Below are positions 9,312 through 18,421 of a stretch of DNA of 64,000 nt, one piece after another. Each line of letters opens with the position of its first letter. The first letter of the stretch is position 1. The notes under the pieces were generated by a model. It did not search any database. It was not told the DNA's origin and saw nothing but the letters and a program-made list of their open reading frames with translations. The translations under genes and the position numbers were made by a program. Origin of the DNA: Calothrix sp. C42_A2020_038. Lineage in GTDB: Bacteria > Cyanobacteriota > Cyanobacteriia > Cyanobacteriales > Nostocaceae. The stretch covers positions 62,001 to 126,000 of the forward strand of contig JACYLQ010000035.1 in the NCBI GenBank assembly GCA_015272395.1, given 5' to 3'.

Positions 9312-9640
9312 ATTTTTGTCCTTGCAAGCAAATCATCAAATATCAAAAAGTCACAATCTATTATTATATCACTCAAAAGTAATTATGTAAATTAGTCTAT
9401 TTATTAGAAATAGTGAACCAGTGCCTTTTTACTTTTGTTGTGCAAACTGATACCAATCTGAAAAATCAATGCGACAGATAGATTTTGGAAAGTATTACTG
9501 TGTAAGCATTTTCAAATCCATTTATTGTCGGGCGACTTTTCCAAAATCCAAAATCGTATAACAAACCTGGAGGGAAAATCAGGCTAAAGTATATAGGCAT
9601 TGAAGTACATACATACTTTGCCCATTTCCCTTTTCCTCGT
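9312..9640. other. intergenic region carrying the rpmH promoter side
   Basis: About 330 bases, AT-rich next to rpmH. Near 9,525-9,560 it has GGCGACTTTTCC and the phrase AAAATCCAAAATC, a copy of the dispersed AAATCCAAAAT repeat. A frame here on the minus strand has no recognisable content. No -10/-35 pair is clear enough to call. Confidence 0.45.
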
Positions 9641-10159
9641 TTAGGCGCCGACGTTAACAATCCAAGTGCCAATATAACGGGATATAGGTACATCACCAGG
9701 AGATTGAATTGAGCAGTTGAAGTAGTACATACCACCAAAAGCAGGGTTTTTGATATTTGAGAGAACAATCTCGACGTTAGAACCTGCAGGTACTGCTTCT
9801 TGAGGAAAAATTTCTATGACGTTGTTAGCCTTGTCCCATTTTGCTTCTTGTAAGGGTACGCTTTTTCCTTTGACACGAACTTCTATTTTGTTCGGGTCGA
9901 AACTGCCTTTGTAATAATTTGGGTAAGAAATTACAAATTGGGCGACAGCAGTCTTCATCTTTTTGTTGTCAATCCGTAAACGCAGTCTGTCCCAGCCATT
10001 GGCTTGTCCACCAAAATCAAAACGGTGATTAAGTTGGTTTTCGGCTTTTACACCACTCCAGAGAGTAAATCCTGACTGCGCCATGCTGATACCAGGAAAT
10101 CCAGTTAGTAAGCAGCTAGTCACAGCGATAGCAGAAAAAAGTCCAAGCGAACGACGCAT
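9641..10159 (-). CDS. secreted DUF2808 protein
   Basis: 172 residues. The N-terminus is a signal peptide (RRSLGLFSAIAVTSCLLTG, cleavage near AQS). The rest follows the DUF2808 pattern: 'DRLRLRID', 'FVISYPNYYKGSFDPNKIEVRV', then a beta-rich end with 'GGMYYFNCSI' and 'RYIGTWIVNV'. DUF2808 is a cyanobacterial periplasmic family of unknown function. It is transcribed alone and diverges from the pnt operon across a 1-kb gap. Confidence 0.88.
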   Translation of the reverse strand: MRRSLGLFSAIAVTSCLLTGFPGISMAQSGFTLWSGVKAENQLNHRFDFGGQANGWDRLRLRIDNKKMKTAVAQFVISYPNYYKGSFDPNKIEVRVKGKSVPLQEAKWDKANNVIEIFPQEAVPAGSNVEIVLSNIKNPAFGGMYYFNCSIQSPGDVPISRYIGTWIVNVGA

Positions 10160-11191
10160 AAATCAAGCTCCTATGACATTTATGAGGTTTTATTGGGCAA
10201 ATGCAAACAGATGTTGTAACTAAACTTTACTACTGACTCGCAGGTATTTCGACGTTATTTCGCTGCAAAAGTGCCAATAACCCCTACCCAATGCTTCTGC
10301 GGTGTACACATAAGTCTTAAAAAGCAGGAGTAGCAGAGAGGGTAAAAAGGCACTTTGGGAATTGATTTTTGAACTTACCCTGCTACCGATGCTCTGAAGT
10401 TGTGTGTACACGATAGCCCTGATGCTTTCAGCAGAGGTAGGGGAAGGAATTGTTTCTAAATATTTTCAAATGTAACTATATTGTATTATTTCTTATGAAA
10501 ATTCAGTTATAAAAACGAATAATTATGGCTAATCGTCCGCTACATTGATTAAAAAGGGGCGTTAGTGATAAAACTAGTTGCGAGCGCGTGAATTGTTGTT
10601 TGTCCAGCTAGTCATTAGTTATCACTTTTTAATTAATTTATTGGTCATGTGCTAGTCATTTGATTAAGTGTAAATTACTAGTTGGCGCCGACAGATAGTT
10701 TGACTTAGCTGTACTAATTTGTTGACGACACAACATTGCAGCTAAATGCAACACAAAATGTGTATATGGCAACTTAATAAAAATGACTTATGACTAGTGA
10801 ATAATAGCTGCTAAGTCCATTCTGAAATCTTTAGGCGACATTATGTTATGTGAAAAATGATTAATAAATGTGAAAAACCCTAGAGTAAATTGAAAACTCA
10901 GGTGTCAAAAATTGGGGATCAGCTTAGGATGTGCGGTAAGTAATTTTTCGAGTTGACTAAAAATTGTTGGTGGTAAATCCTATAGGAGTAGTTATGCAAT
11001 TGATTACCTTAGTCAAGCGCATAACACAATTTCATGATTAAAGCATGATTAATCAAGTTAGAACATCAAGTTTGATATCAAGTCTTATACAAGTTTTATC
11101 GCGTTATGATTGCGCTGTGAACTGGTGATTTGACTTCCCTTTTTAGAAGCAATTTGAGGCGAATAAGTACTATTAGCTGTTAGGAGATTTC
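10160..11191. other. 1-kb intergenic region upstream of pnt; contains a possible 15-codon leader ORF
   Basis: No gene of normal size. Notable parts: two GTGTACAC palindromes about 100 bases apart (10,300-10,410), one GGCGCC, and, about 150 bases before pntAA, AGGAG followed 5 bases later by an ATG opening a 15-codon frame (10994-11041, MQLITLVKRITQFHD). The spacing of the ribosome site is good, so it could be a leader peptide, but nothing else supports translation. Confidence 0.4.
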
Positions 11192-12349
11192 ATGAAAATT
11201 GCAGTAGCTAAAGAAATCGAGGTTTGTGAACGTCGCGTAGCATTAATTCCAGATACAGTTGCCCGACTGGTAAAACAAGGTTTAGAAGTTCTGGTTGAAA
11301 CATGCGCCGGGGACAGGGCATTTTTTAACGATGCAGCATATCAAGCTGCGGGAGCAACAATAATTGCTGACACCGTTAGAGTTTGGGGAGAAGCGGATAT
11401 AGTTCTAAAAGTTAGTCCTCCTCAAGTGCGCGATGATGGAACTTCTGAAGTTGCACTTTTGCGCGAAGGTTCTGTATTAATCAGTTTCCTAAACCCATTA
11501 GGTAACCCTGCAATAGCGCAAAAACTAGCAGAACGCAAAGTCAGCGCTTTCTCAATGGAAATGATACCGCGTACTACCCGCGCCCAAAGTATGGATGCGC
11601 TGTCCTCCCAAGCTTCAATTTCTGGTTACAAAGCTGTACTAATTGCTGCTGCTGCCCTACCCAAGTATTTCCCAATGCTAACAACTGCCGCTGGTACAAT
11701 TGCTCCAGCCAAAGTATTTATCATGGGCGCCGGAGTCGCTGGGTTACAGGCAATAGCAACTGCGCGACGTTTAGGCGCCATTGTTGAAGCATTTGATATT
11801 CGTCCTGCCGTAAAAGAAGAAGTACAAAGTCTAGGCGCCAAATTTGTCGAAGTCAAACTCGACGAAGAAACAGCCACTGCAGGTGGCTACGCCCGTGAAA
11901 TTTCCGAAGAAAGTAGAAAACGCACTCAAGAACTTGTTGCCGCCCATATCAAAAACGCTGATGTAGTTATTACTACTGCTCAGGTACCTGGTAAAAAAGC
12001 ACCATTGTTAGTTACAGAAGAAATGGTAGCTTCAATGAAACCAGGTTCAGTAATAGTAGATATTGCAGCCGAACAGGGTGGAAACTGTGCTTGTACAGAC
12101 CCAGGTAGAGACATTATCAAACACGGTGTTACCATCATTGGTCCAATTAACTTACCATCATCAGTACCAGTTCATGCTAGCCAGTTATATTCCAAAAACC
12201 TAACATCATTACTGCAATTAATCATCAAAGATAAAACCTTACAAATTGACTTCAACGACGATATTATTCACAACGCTTGTATTACCCACGCTGGAGAAAT
12301 TTGTAATTCACGGGTAAAAGAAGCATTACAAACAACAGTTAAAAGTTAG
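11192..12349 (+). CDS. pntAA: NAD(P) transhydrogenase subunit alpha part 1
   Basis: 385 residues: the soluble NAD(H)-binding dI domain. The alanine-dehydrogenase-like N-terminus (MKIAVAKEIEVCERRVALIPDTV) is followed by the nucleotide loop VFIMGAGVAGLQAIATARRLGA and 'AFDIRP'. It forms the proton-translocating transhydrogenase with pntAB and pntB, exchanging hydride between NADH and NADP+. Cyanobacteria split the alpha subunit in two, as here. TTAGGAG lies just before the ATG. Confidence 0.96.
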   Translation: MKIAVAKEIEVCERRVALIPDTVARLVKQGLEVLVETCAGDRAFFNDAAYQAAGATIIADTVRVWGEADIVLKVSPPQVRDDGTSEVALLREGSVLISFLNPLGNPAIAQKLAERKVSAFSMEMIPRTTRAQSMDALSSQASISGYKAVLIAAAALPKYFPMLTTAAGTIAPAKVFIMGAGVAGLQAIATARRLGAIVEAFDIRPAVKEEVQSLGAKFVEVKLDEETATAGGYAREISEESRKRTQELVAAHIKNADVVITTAQVPGKKAPLLVTEEMVASMKPGSVIVDIAAEQGGNCACTDPGRDIIKHGVTIIGPINLPSSVPVHASQLYSKNLTSLLQLIIKDKTLQIDFNDDIIHNACITHAGEICNSRVKEALQTTVKS

Positions 12350-12367
12350 AAGGCGCCTCCTAACTCT

Positions 12368-12395
12368 GTACAGACGCAATTAATTGCGTCTGTAC
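12368..12395. repeat. perfect 28-bp palindrome in the pnt operon
   Basis: GTACAGACGCAATT and its exact reverse complement, between pntAA and pntAB. It belongs to a family of hairpins built on GAGACGC/GCGTCTC or close variants (also 12735, 52516, 55241, 62580). In an operon it could lower downstream expression or protect the mRNA 3' end. Confidence 0.85.
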
Positions 12396-12444
12396 TCCGC
12401 GCCTCCGCGCCCCCTCACTTCTCATTCCTCATTCCTGATTTTTT

Positions 12445-12732
12445 ATGAACGAAACATTAATAGCCGCATTGTTTGTATTTGTTCTTGCCTCATTTACAGG
12501 GTTTGAAGTAATTAACAAAGTACCTCCAACACTTCATACTCCTTTGATGTCGGGTTCTAACGCCATTTCTGGTATTGCTGTACTTGGTGCCATTGTCGCT
12601 TCCGGCGCCAGAGAAACAAATTTGTCAGTCATTCTGGGTTTGATTGCCGTCATTCTAGCAATGGTTAACGTTGTAGGTGGTTTCTTGGTGACAGATAGAA
12701 TGTTGCAAATGTTTAAGAAAAAAACCTCCTAA
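12445..12732 (+). CDS. pntAB: NAD(P) transhydrogenase subunit alpha part 2
   Basis: 95 residues with three hydrophobic helices. The conserved 'GFEVINKVPPTLHTPLMSG' links the first helix to the rest and is the hallmark of the alpha2 membrane part. It contributes the proton channel with the beta subunit. Confidence 0.95.
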   Translation: MNETLIAALFVFVLASFTGFEVINKVPPTLHTPLMSGSNAISGIAVLGAIVASGARETNLSVILGLIAVILAMVNVVGGFLVTDRMLQMFKKKTS

Positions 12733-12734
12733 TA

Positions 12735-12765
12735 CTAGAGATGCGTAAAACCGGAGCATCTCTAC
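12735..12765. repeat. AGAGATGC hairpin after pntAB
   Basis: AGAGATGC pairs with GCATCTCT across an 11-base loop, then ACTCCTAACT repeats follow. Same hairpin family as the palindrome at 12368, so each of the first two pnt genes is followed by one. Confidence 0.7.
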
Positions 12766-12803
12766 TCCTAACTCATAACTCCTAACTGATAACTAACAAA
12801 AGT

Positions 12804-14210
12804 ATGACAGACTTTTTGCCAACAGGAATCCAACTTACATATCTCATTGCCGCATCGTTATTTATTCTCGGTTTAAAAAAATTAGGCTCACCCGCTACTG
12901 CGCGTCAAGGTAATGTTGTTGCAGCAGTTGGGATGTTATTGGCTATTGTGGCGACAATGCTCGATAGTCATGTGCTGAACTACGAGATGATTTTACTGGG
13001 CTTGGTTATTGGTTCAGTTATTGGTGCGATCGGCGCCTATAAAGTACAAATGACTGAAATGCCCCAAATGGTCGGTTTACTCAACGGTTTGGGTGGTGCA
13101 GCTTCTGGCTTAGTTGCTGTTGCTGAGTTTTGGCGGTTGAGACAGCACAACGAGTTTGTGTCTGTTGATGCTAACATTTCCATGCTGCTTGATGTCTTGA
13201 TTGGTGGTGTTACTTTCACAGGTAGTTTACTAGCTTTTGCCAAACTCCAAGGTTTAGTAACTGGTAAGCCAATCAAATTTCCCTTCCAAAAAGCGTTTAA
13301 CGCTTTGCTACTAGTGACATTTATTGCAGGTAGTGCTTATCTTCTCATTGCACCTCATAATCTCAATGTATTTGCCGCAGTAACTATTGTTTCTTTAATA
13401 CTTGGTGTAATGTTTGTCATCCCCATTGGTGGTGGTGACATGCCTGTTGTCATTTCGCTGTTGAACTCGTTTTCTGGTTTAGCTGCTGCGGCTGCTGGTT
13501 TTGTGGTGATGAACAACATGTTAATCATCGCAGGCGCCTTGGTTGGTGCTTCGGGTATTATTCTCACCGAAATTATGTGTAAAGCTATGAACCGTTCGCT
13601 ATTGAGCGTGCTGTTTGATGCATTTGGTTCTGAAGGTGGCGCCGTTACAGCTAGTGGCAGTGGTTCGACAACTGACAAAACTGTTCGCAGCATTGACCCT
13701 GAAGAAGGCGCAATGATGTTAGGATATGCGCGTTCGGTTGTAATTGTCCCAGGTTACGGGATGGCAGTAGCACAAGCGCAGCACGGTGTTCGCGAACTTG
13801 CAGACCAACTCGAACGGATGGGTGTAGATGTTAAATATGCCATTCACCCAGTAGCAGGTAGAATGCCTGGACACATGAACGTGTTACTCGCTGAAGCAAA
13901 CGTACCATACGAACAGCTACACGACATGGATGATATTAACCCACAATTCGACCAAACTGATGTAGCACTAATAATTGGCGCCAATGATGTCGTCAACCCA
14001 GCCGCGCGTACCGATGAAAAAAGCCCTATTTACGGAATGCCCATTTTAGAAGTAGATAGAGCAAAGCATACCATCGTGATTAAACGTGGTATGAGTGCAG
14101 GTTTTGCAGGTGTAGACAACGAGTTGTTCTACAAAGATAAAACCACAATGCTCTTTGGTAGCGCCAAAGAGATGGTAGGTAAGTTAGTTTCTGAAGTGAA
14201 ACAACTCTAA
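12804..14210 (+). CDS. pntB: NAD(P) transhydrogenase subunit beta
   Basis: 468 residues: about eight membrane helices (1-270) and the soluble NADP(H)-binding dIII domain (about 290-468) with 'VVIVPGYGMAVAQAQH' (GxGxxx(A/V) variant of the dinucleotide fold), 'AIHPVAGRMPGHMNVLLAEA' and 'GANDVVNPAA'. Complete, and in the usual order pntAA-AB-B. Confidence 0.96.
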   Translation: MTDFLPTGIQLTYLIAASLFILGLKKLGSPATARQGNVVAAVGMLLAIVATMLDSHVLNYEMILLGLVIGSVIGAIGAYKVQMTEMPQMVGLLNGLGGAASGLVAVAEFWRLRQHNEFVSVDANISMLLDVLIGGVTFTGSLLAFAKLQGLVTGKPIKFPFQKAFNALLLVTFIAGSAYLLIAPHNLNVFAAVTIVSLILGVMFVIPIGGGDMPVVISLLNSFSGLAAAAAGFVVMNNMLIIAGALVGASGIILTEIMCKAMNRSLLSVLFDAFGSEGGAVTASGSGSTTDKTVRSIDPEEGAMMLGYARSVVIVPGYGMAVAQAQHGVRELADQLERMGVDVKYAIHPVAGRMPGHMNVLLAEANVPYEQLHDMDDINPQFDQTDVALIIGANDVVNPAARTDEKSPIYGMPILEVDRAKHTIVIKRGMSAGFAGVDNELFYKDKTTMLFGSAKEMVGKLVSEVKQL

Positions 14211-14585
14211 AAAATTTGGATTTTCTCGGTATAGATTCTGGATTTTGAATTGTACTAAATCTAGAATGACTAAATTATTGATGGGGGTGCAAAATTGTGT
14301 ACCCCTATTATTTTTAGTTAATATTATCGCGTCTCTACATGTATCGTATGAACGCGAAATTGTACAAACCATTAGCCAAACTACGGGTTTAAGTCTGGCA
14401 GAGGTTGAACAATTACAACAACAATAAACATTGTTACTCGTCTGGCTGTAACTTTTTGGTAATCGAATCATCTGTATCAATATAAACGCGCCAAACATGA
14501 ACTTCCTGGCTTAATAATTTTAAATTAAGTGGCGGTGACAACCCAGAATTGACTGCTTTGCTCATCAGTTAACTAAAATTAATAA
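14211..14585. other. intergenic region with gene debris
   Basis: About 375 bases between pntB and the broken thioesterase. A 60-codon plus frame ends in 'EREIVQTISQTTGLSLAEVEQLQQQ' split by sequence unlike a normal N-terminus; the tail resembles the end of some nuclease/transposase-like cyanobacterial proteins and may be debris. AAATC/GATTTT repeat phrases occur just after pntB. Confidence 0.4.
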
Positions 14586-15098
14586 CTATTTACAAGTAGG
14601 CGCCTTTAGGGATTCAGCTAAGGTTTGAAGTAAAAGTTCTTGGGCTGAGTGTATGAAAAAGTGGTCTCCGGAAAATATTTGCAATTGGAATGAATTTTTG
14701 GAAAGCGAGCGCCATCCTTCTAGTTCTTGAAGACTTACTTCTTGGTCTTCTAGTCCACCAAAAGCAGTGATTGGACATTCGAGTGGCGCCTCTTGGGTGT
14801 AGACATAAGTTTCTAAAATTGCAAAATCTGCCCGTAGAATCGGGGTAAGTAGTTGCATTAATTCGGTATTTTCCAATACGTTTGCAGGTGTACCATTGAG
14901 GCGAACAAGCTCTTGTTTAAACTCAGTTTCTGGGAGTGCGTGGCTCAAGTTGATTAAATGGCGCCTGCTTCATCTGGATTCCGCGTCCGGGAAGCTCAAT
15001 CGGGCAAACTTCAATATTCGGTGCTAACAATTCTGACCAATTACGAAAAATTAGCGAACTACCACCGGCATAGGGAAAGCAGAATAAACGTGCGGCAA
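14586..15098 (-). pseudogene. type II thioesterase (NRPS/PKS associated), internally deleted
   Basis: Two pieces of one alpha/beta-hydrolase thioesterase lie in different frames. The right piece (about 14949-15098) encodes 'FCFPYAGGSSLIFRNWSELL' and 'PIELPGRG', the normal start of the family. The left piece (14586-14948) encodes the normal end, including 'RADFAILETYVYT', 'ITAFGGLEDQEVS' and the catalytic-His segment 'FSGDHFFIH'. The middle, about 80-90 residues with the nucleophile GHSMG, is missing and the join shifts frame. The first codons are also lost, replaced by a dispersed repeat at 15101. Intact enzymes of this family clear mis-primed carrier proteins, so this is a relic of a nonribosomal-peptide cluster, in line with the MbtH relic at 17.3 kb. 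Confidence 0.85.
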
Positions 15099-15100
15099 TT

Positions 15101-15143
15101 CTGCAAGAGCAAGTTAGTTTAGAGTTGTGGGTAATTGGTAAGC
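15101..15143. repeat. 43-bp dispersed repeat (copy 1 of 2)
   Basis: CTGCAAGAGCAAGTTAG... to TTGGTAAGC; the copy at 27631-27673 differs at about 5 of 43 positions. It abuts the broken start of the thioesterase, so it marks an insertion or deletion edge. In copy 2 an attC-like palindromic element follows directly; here only a degraded version follows (CAGTTACAACAACTGCACC). Confidence 0.8.
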
Positions 15144-15285
15144 GGAGCAGTTACAACAACTGCACCAATCGTTGTCACGGCAAGATGAAAACTAACACTT
15201 GGATAGCCATTGTGTCGATCGCGGCTCTTTGTCGTGTGATTAAATCTCTTCCAGGGCAAAACATGCAATCAGTTTAAGAGAGTAG

Positions 15286-15789
<504 letters not shown>

Positions 15790-15817
<28 letters not shown>

Positions 15818-15872
15818 AAGCTGCTGGTGGTGAGTTCGAGGTTATTTGCTGCCGCTGATTTGAGCCATTAAA
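15790..15872. repeat. cassette-boundary repeat, degraded copy
   Basis: Follows brnA. It shares GAGGTTATTTGCTGCCGCT, then GAGCCATTAAAGTAATTCCAAC, with copies at 27.7, 28.9 and 31.7 kb. The left arm (GCAGCGAGCGACTGAAAGC) is diverged. Confidence 0.6.
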
Positions 15873-16012
15873 GTAATTCCAACTTTCAATACCTTCGCCA
15901 AATTTAAGAACTACCAGAGCAAGCACGCTTCGGGGTGAATGCGTCCTAAATTGGTAACTCTGTGGAAAATTTTTGCCATTAAAACTGGGTCTGGTTTTTC
16001 ACCGAAGGAGTT

Positions 16013-16390
16013 TTATAGTTTCCTCAACATATTTATAACCTCTTTATAACCTCGGAACAGCGCCTTCAGGTCTGTAACACTAAAATCAGGGTTAAATTTA
16101 CGGAAATGGAGAAGCAGGATTTGTGAGACGTTGACCATAAAAAATGCAAGATTTGCTGCATTTGTAACTGCTGTTTTTCCAAGATTCATAAAATCTTCTA
16201 GTCCCCAAAATTGTTTGGCATCACGGTAATTAAACTCGATTTGAAATCTTAAACTGTAATAATCAATTAATTTGTTATGACTTAAACTTAAGTCCGTAGA
16301 AAATAACACAGCATGAGTTCGTGTTCAAGTTTTAATATTTGTACGTACTAAAATGACAACATTTAGTGCTTGACAATTAGACACCCCGTG
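16013..16390 (-). pseudogene. transposase C-terminal remnant (IS4-type DDE)
   Basis: 98 readable residues contain 'YYSLRFQIEFNYRDAKQFWGLEDFMN', the C-terminal Y-R-x-R-x-x-I-E region of a DDE transposase, with the catalytic glutamate in IEFNYRDAK. A second piece in another frame just upstream ('NVVILVRTNIK') is the natural N-terminal neighbour, so the frame is broken around 16,320. The catalytic aspartates and inverted repeats are gone. A dead IS fragment between two toxin-antitoxin pairs. Confidence 0.75.
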
Positions 16391-16449
16391 GCATACGATG
16401 AGCGGTCGTGGTGTAACACAACTTCTGAAGCAGAACAACATGAAATTGT

Positions 16450-16791
16450 TTATGAGTTGCTGCTGATTTCTACAATAATTTCGCCTTCTTGCAATTTTTC
16501 TAAAGCCTTTGGCAAAGTACTTGAGAGAATTCGACGTAAGTTTCGGTTCGTCACGTTGCCACAAGTCAGCCAAATAATTTGAGGTGGTATTCCTAATCGA
16601 CATACAAGATCAACAAAGTCGCTGTCTTTTGTCATGATTACAGCATTGGCAACTCGTGCCGCCTCAAAAATCTCAATGTCTCTTGCATCGCGTAATCCGA
16701 GATCCCTCAAAGCCGAAGCCTCTAAATCAAAATCACTCGACAGCCAACCTGCCAATGTTGGGGGTAGTTGAGCATCAACCCAAATATTCAT
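16450..16791 (-). CDS. DUF5615 PIN-like protein (probable toxin)
   Basis: 113 residues. The Mut7-C/DUF5615 pattern: 'MNIWVDAQLPPTLAGWL' (metal-binding Asp in VDAQLP), 'DARDIEIFEAA', 'VIMTKDSDFVDLV', 'PPQIIWLTCGN'. These PIN-like nucleases are paired with DUF433 partners. Its ATG overlaps the DUF433 stop as ATGA, so expression is coupled. Confidence 0.88.
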   Translation of the reverse strand: MNIWVDAQLPPTLAGWLSSDFDLEASALRDLGLRDARDIEIFEAARVANAVIMTKDSDFVDLVCRLGIPPQIIWLTCGNVTNRNLRRILSSTLPKALEKLQEGEIIVEISSNS

Positions 16792-17012
16792 GCAGTCAAC
16801 CGAGAAAAATCAGTACGCCGTGCAGCAAACACTAGACAAGCCTGAATATCTGCAATCTCCAGGTCTGGAAAATCCTCTAAAATCTCAGAGACGCTAACAT
16901 TCTCAGCCAGCATTTCTAAGATGTCACTTACCCGAATCCTCATTCCTCGGACACAAGGACGACCACCACACTGACCGGGGGTTTGGGTAATACGAGACAG
17001 TAAGCTATTCAT
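16788..17012 (-). CDS. DUF433 antitoxin-like protein
   Basis: 74 residues from ATG 17012. The family core 'CGGRPCVRGMRIRVSDILEML', then 'SVSEILEDFPDLEIADIQACLVFAARR', is a winged-helix/antitoxin fold seen beside DUF5615 genes. An ATG-less extension to 17093 is open but looks unrelated. Confidence 0.88.
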   Translation of the reverse strand: MNSLLSRITQTPGQCGGRPCVRGMRIRVSDILEMLAENVSVSEILEDFPDLEIADIQACLVFAARRTDFSRLTA

Positions 17013-17084
17013 TGGGTGTATTGAGTTGATTGTATACAAGTAGGATTCCTCTATGATACAAAAATTTACGCCGTTGGGATCGCC

Positions 17085-17166
17085 GCATAACAAATCGTTG
17101 GAGCCGCCGTATTAAGGTATCGGTGAGAACCGGAGGTATCTACGGCGGCTCAACTCAATCGTTTAG
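17085..17166. repeat. attC-like palindromic element
   Basis: Starts GCATAACAAATCGTTGGAGCC and ends CAACTCAATCGTTTAG. The arms GAGCCGCCGTA and TACGGCGGCTC are exact inverted repeats around a 35-base loop. Outer TAACAA / CGTTTAG ends and offset inner arms recall integron attC folding. It separates the DUF433/DUF5615 pair from a vapC fragment. Confidence 0.65.
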
Positions 17167-17305
17167 AACGAATCCTTGAAGTCTTGCCAGTTCTGCCGTT
17201 GGAACCACCTGTGGATGAACACTATGCTGCAATTCGTAGACATTTGGAGCAAGCAGGAACCCCAATCAGTCCGAATGATTTATTGATTACTGCTCATTTT
17301 AGTTG
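17151..17305 (+). pseudogene. VapC-type PIN toxin fragment
   Basis: An open frame starting inside the attC-like element encodes 'LEVLPVLPLEPPVDEHYAAI', then 'RRHLEQAGTPISPNDLLITAH', the C-terminal half of a PIN toxin with the conserved N-D-L-(L/W)-I-A-A-H end. The first half and the final 'LVT.N..F' strand are missing; after the histidine the frame runs into sequence shared with the clipped mbtH. Confidence 0.75.
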
Positions 17306-17320
17306 CTCGCCCAGGAAGTT

Positions 17321-17506
17321 TTACTGAGCAAATTTCAACAGTTTTAGGTAAGCTGTGTAATCTAGACACTCTTGTTTAAAGCCATTTTTGCCTACATCTT
17401 TCCAGCCAAGAGGATTTTCGCGTTCGGCTGGCCAAATAGAATACTGTTCTTCATGATTAACTACAACTTTATAAATTGTTGTGTCTTCTTTATCGTCTTG
17501 ATACAT
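17321..17506 (-). pseudogene. MbtH-like protein, C-terminus clipped
   Basis: 61 residues. The MbtH core is clear: 'YKVVVNHEEQYSIWPAEREN', then 'PLGWKDVGKNGFKQECLDY'. The usual ending (V-W-T-D-M-R-P-L) is replaced by 'TAYLKLLKFAQ', which has no MbtH character and lies against the vapC fragment. MbtH proteins bind adenylation domains of nonribosomal peptide synthetases. Without the last helix this copy may not function. No synthetase gene remains nearby. Confidence 0.82.
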
Positions 17507-17594
17507 TATTTGTCTCCTTGTATTTAATCAGTTATGCCTTGCACTGCGGTAATAGCTTTGTCAATAAAGCTTAATAAGAAAGTATGGACAAATA

Positions 17595-17921
17595 TCACTG
17601 TTCCACTGGTTCAAGGCGCCCTTTACCCTCTAAAGTCGCAAGGTCGATATCTGCCATGCATCTAACTTTTACGTAATTTAGTGTCAGATCGCCAACCAAA
17701 TGAACTTTGCCTTTTTGATGCTCAAAGTCCGCTTCACTCCAATTAGATGCTTTTGGGTCTAATCTGACTGCTAAATCTGTTCCTCCTTTGGTATTCGTAA
17801 ATTTTATATGTACATACCCTCGGTCAATACTTTCTTTGAATGCTGTAGCTGTTTTTTCGGGTCGCAAACTTGCTTCAACAGGATGTTCCCCTTGCGATAA
17901 TCGTTGTACTAACTCGTTCAT
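17595..17921 (-). CDS. hypothetical protein in siderophore-like locus
   Basis: 108 residues, soluble and charged, not recognised. Features: 'MNELVQRLSQGEHPVEASLR', a beta-rich middle 'YVHIKFTNTKGGTDLAVRLD', and 'VHLVGDLTLNYVKVRCMADIDL'. It carries one of only two GGCGCC sites between 15 and 23 kb. It starts 15 bases after the next upstream gene stop, so the two are one operon. Possibly a tailoring or accessory protein of the lost peptide cluster; no evidence for a reaction. Confidence 0.65.
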   Translation of the reverse strand: MNELVQRLSQGEHPVEASLRPEKTATAFKESIDRGYVHIKFTNTKGGTDLAVRLDPKASNWSEADFEHQKGKVHLVGDLTLNYVKVRCMADIDLATLEGKGRLEPVEQ

Positions 17922-17936
17922 GAAAATGTCTCCTCC

Positions 17937-18272
17937 TTAAGAATCACTTTTATTTTCATTTACTGATGCTTGTACTTGTATAGGTTTGTAGACTGGAATC
18001 TCAAATCCGAGGGTATCATGACAAAACTCTTTCCATTCTGGAGTTACATTGTCAAAAATGATATTTTCGTCTTTGAAAATCCCATCTGTAACTACGTAGT
18101 TTTCTTGCAAATATAGAAAGTCATCATCCGTGAGCGTTCTATTGAACTCAGCTTCTTTACTATTGACTCCTTGCTTTTCTTTCCTCATATTCTCTAAATT
18201 CTCTGTCCATTGCTGAAATTGACGTAATTTTTTGAGTGAGTATGCTTTGCAATACTTTCCCATCGTTGCCAT
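17937..18272 (-). CDS. hypothetical protein in siderophore-like locus
   Basis: 111 residues from ATG 18272, chosen because GAGG lies 8 bases upstream; an earlier in-frame start would add 32 unconserved residues. The sequence is aromatic and acidic ('DDDFLYLQENYVVTDGIFKD', 'ENIIFDNVTPEWKEFCHDTL'). No known domain, signal or membrane segment was recognised. It is in the same direction as the 17595 gene and the MFS gene and may share their operon. Confidence 0.65.
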   Translation of the reverse strand: MATMGKYCKAYSLKKLRQFQQWTENLENMRKEKQGVNSKEAEFNRTLTDDDFLYLQENYVVTDGIFKDENIIFDNVTPEWKEFCHDTLGFEIPVYKPIQVQASVNENKSDS

Positions 18273-18421
18273 ATTATTACCTCTTTTGAACTTTTCAAAA
18301 TTTATCTGCCATCTTTGGCATGATGAATAGAAATTTATTTTATTTAAATACACAAAGTATTGAACCAATAAAATAATTAAAATTTTTTGCGAAGTCTCGA
18401 TATTATTAAGACTTAATTATA

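Noticed and set aside
9466-9768. 100-codon minus-strand frame overlapping the DUF2808 gene
   Set aside because: It runs in another frame over the well-conserved 3' end of the DUF2808 gene, has no ribosome site and no protein-like composition beyond it.
10220-10411. 63-codon minus-strand frame upstream of the DUF2808 gene
   Set aside because: No start context, no motif, and it lies over the GTGTACAC palindromes; more likely untranslated.
14245-14427. 60-codon plus frame with an Rpn-like or nuclease-like tail
   Set aside because: Only the last 25 residues look protein-like and the family match is too vague; kept as debris in the intergenic note.
14184-14498. 104-codon minus-strand frame after pntB
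   Set aside because: Overlaps the pntB end in antisense, is full of Cys/Asn runs from AT-rich non-coding sequence, and has no recognisable motif.
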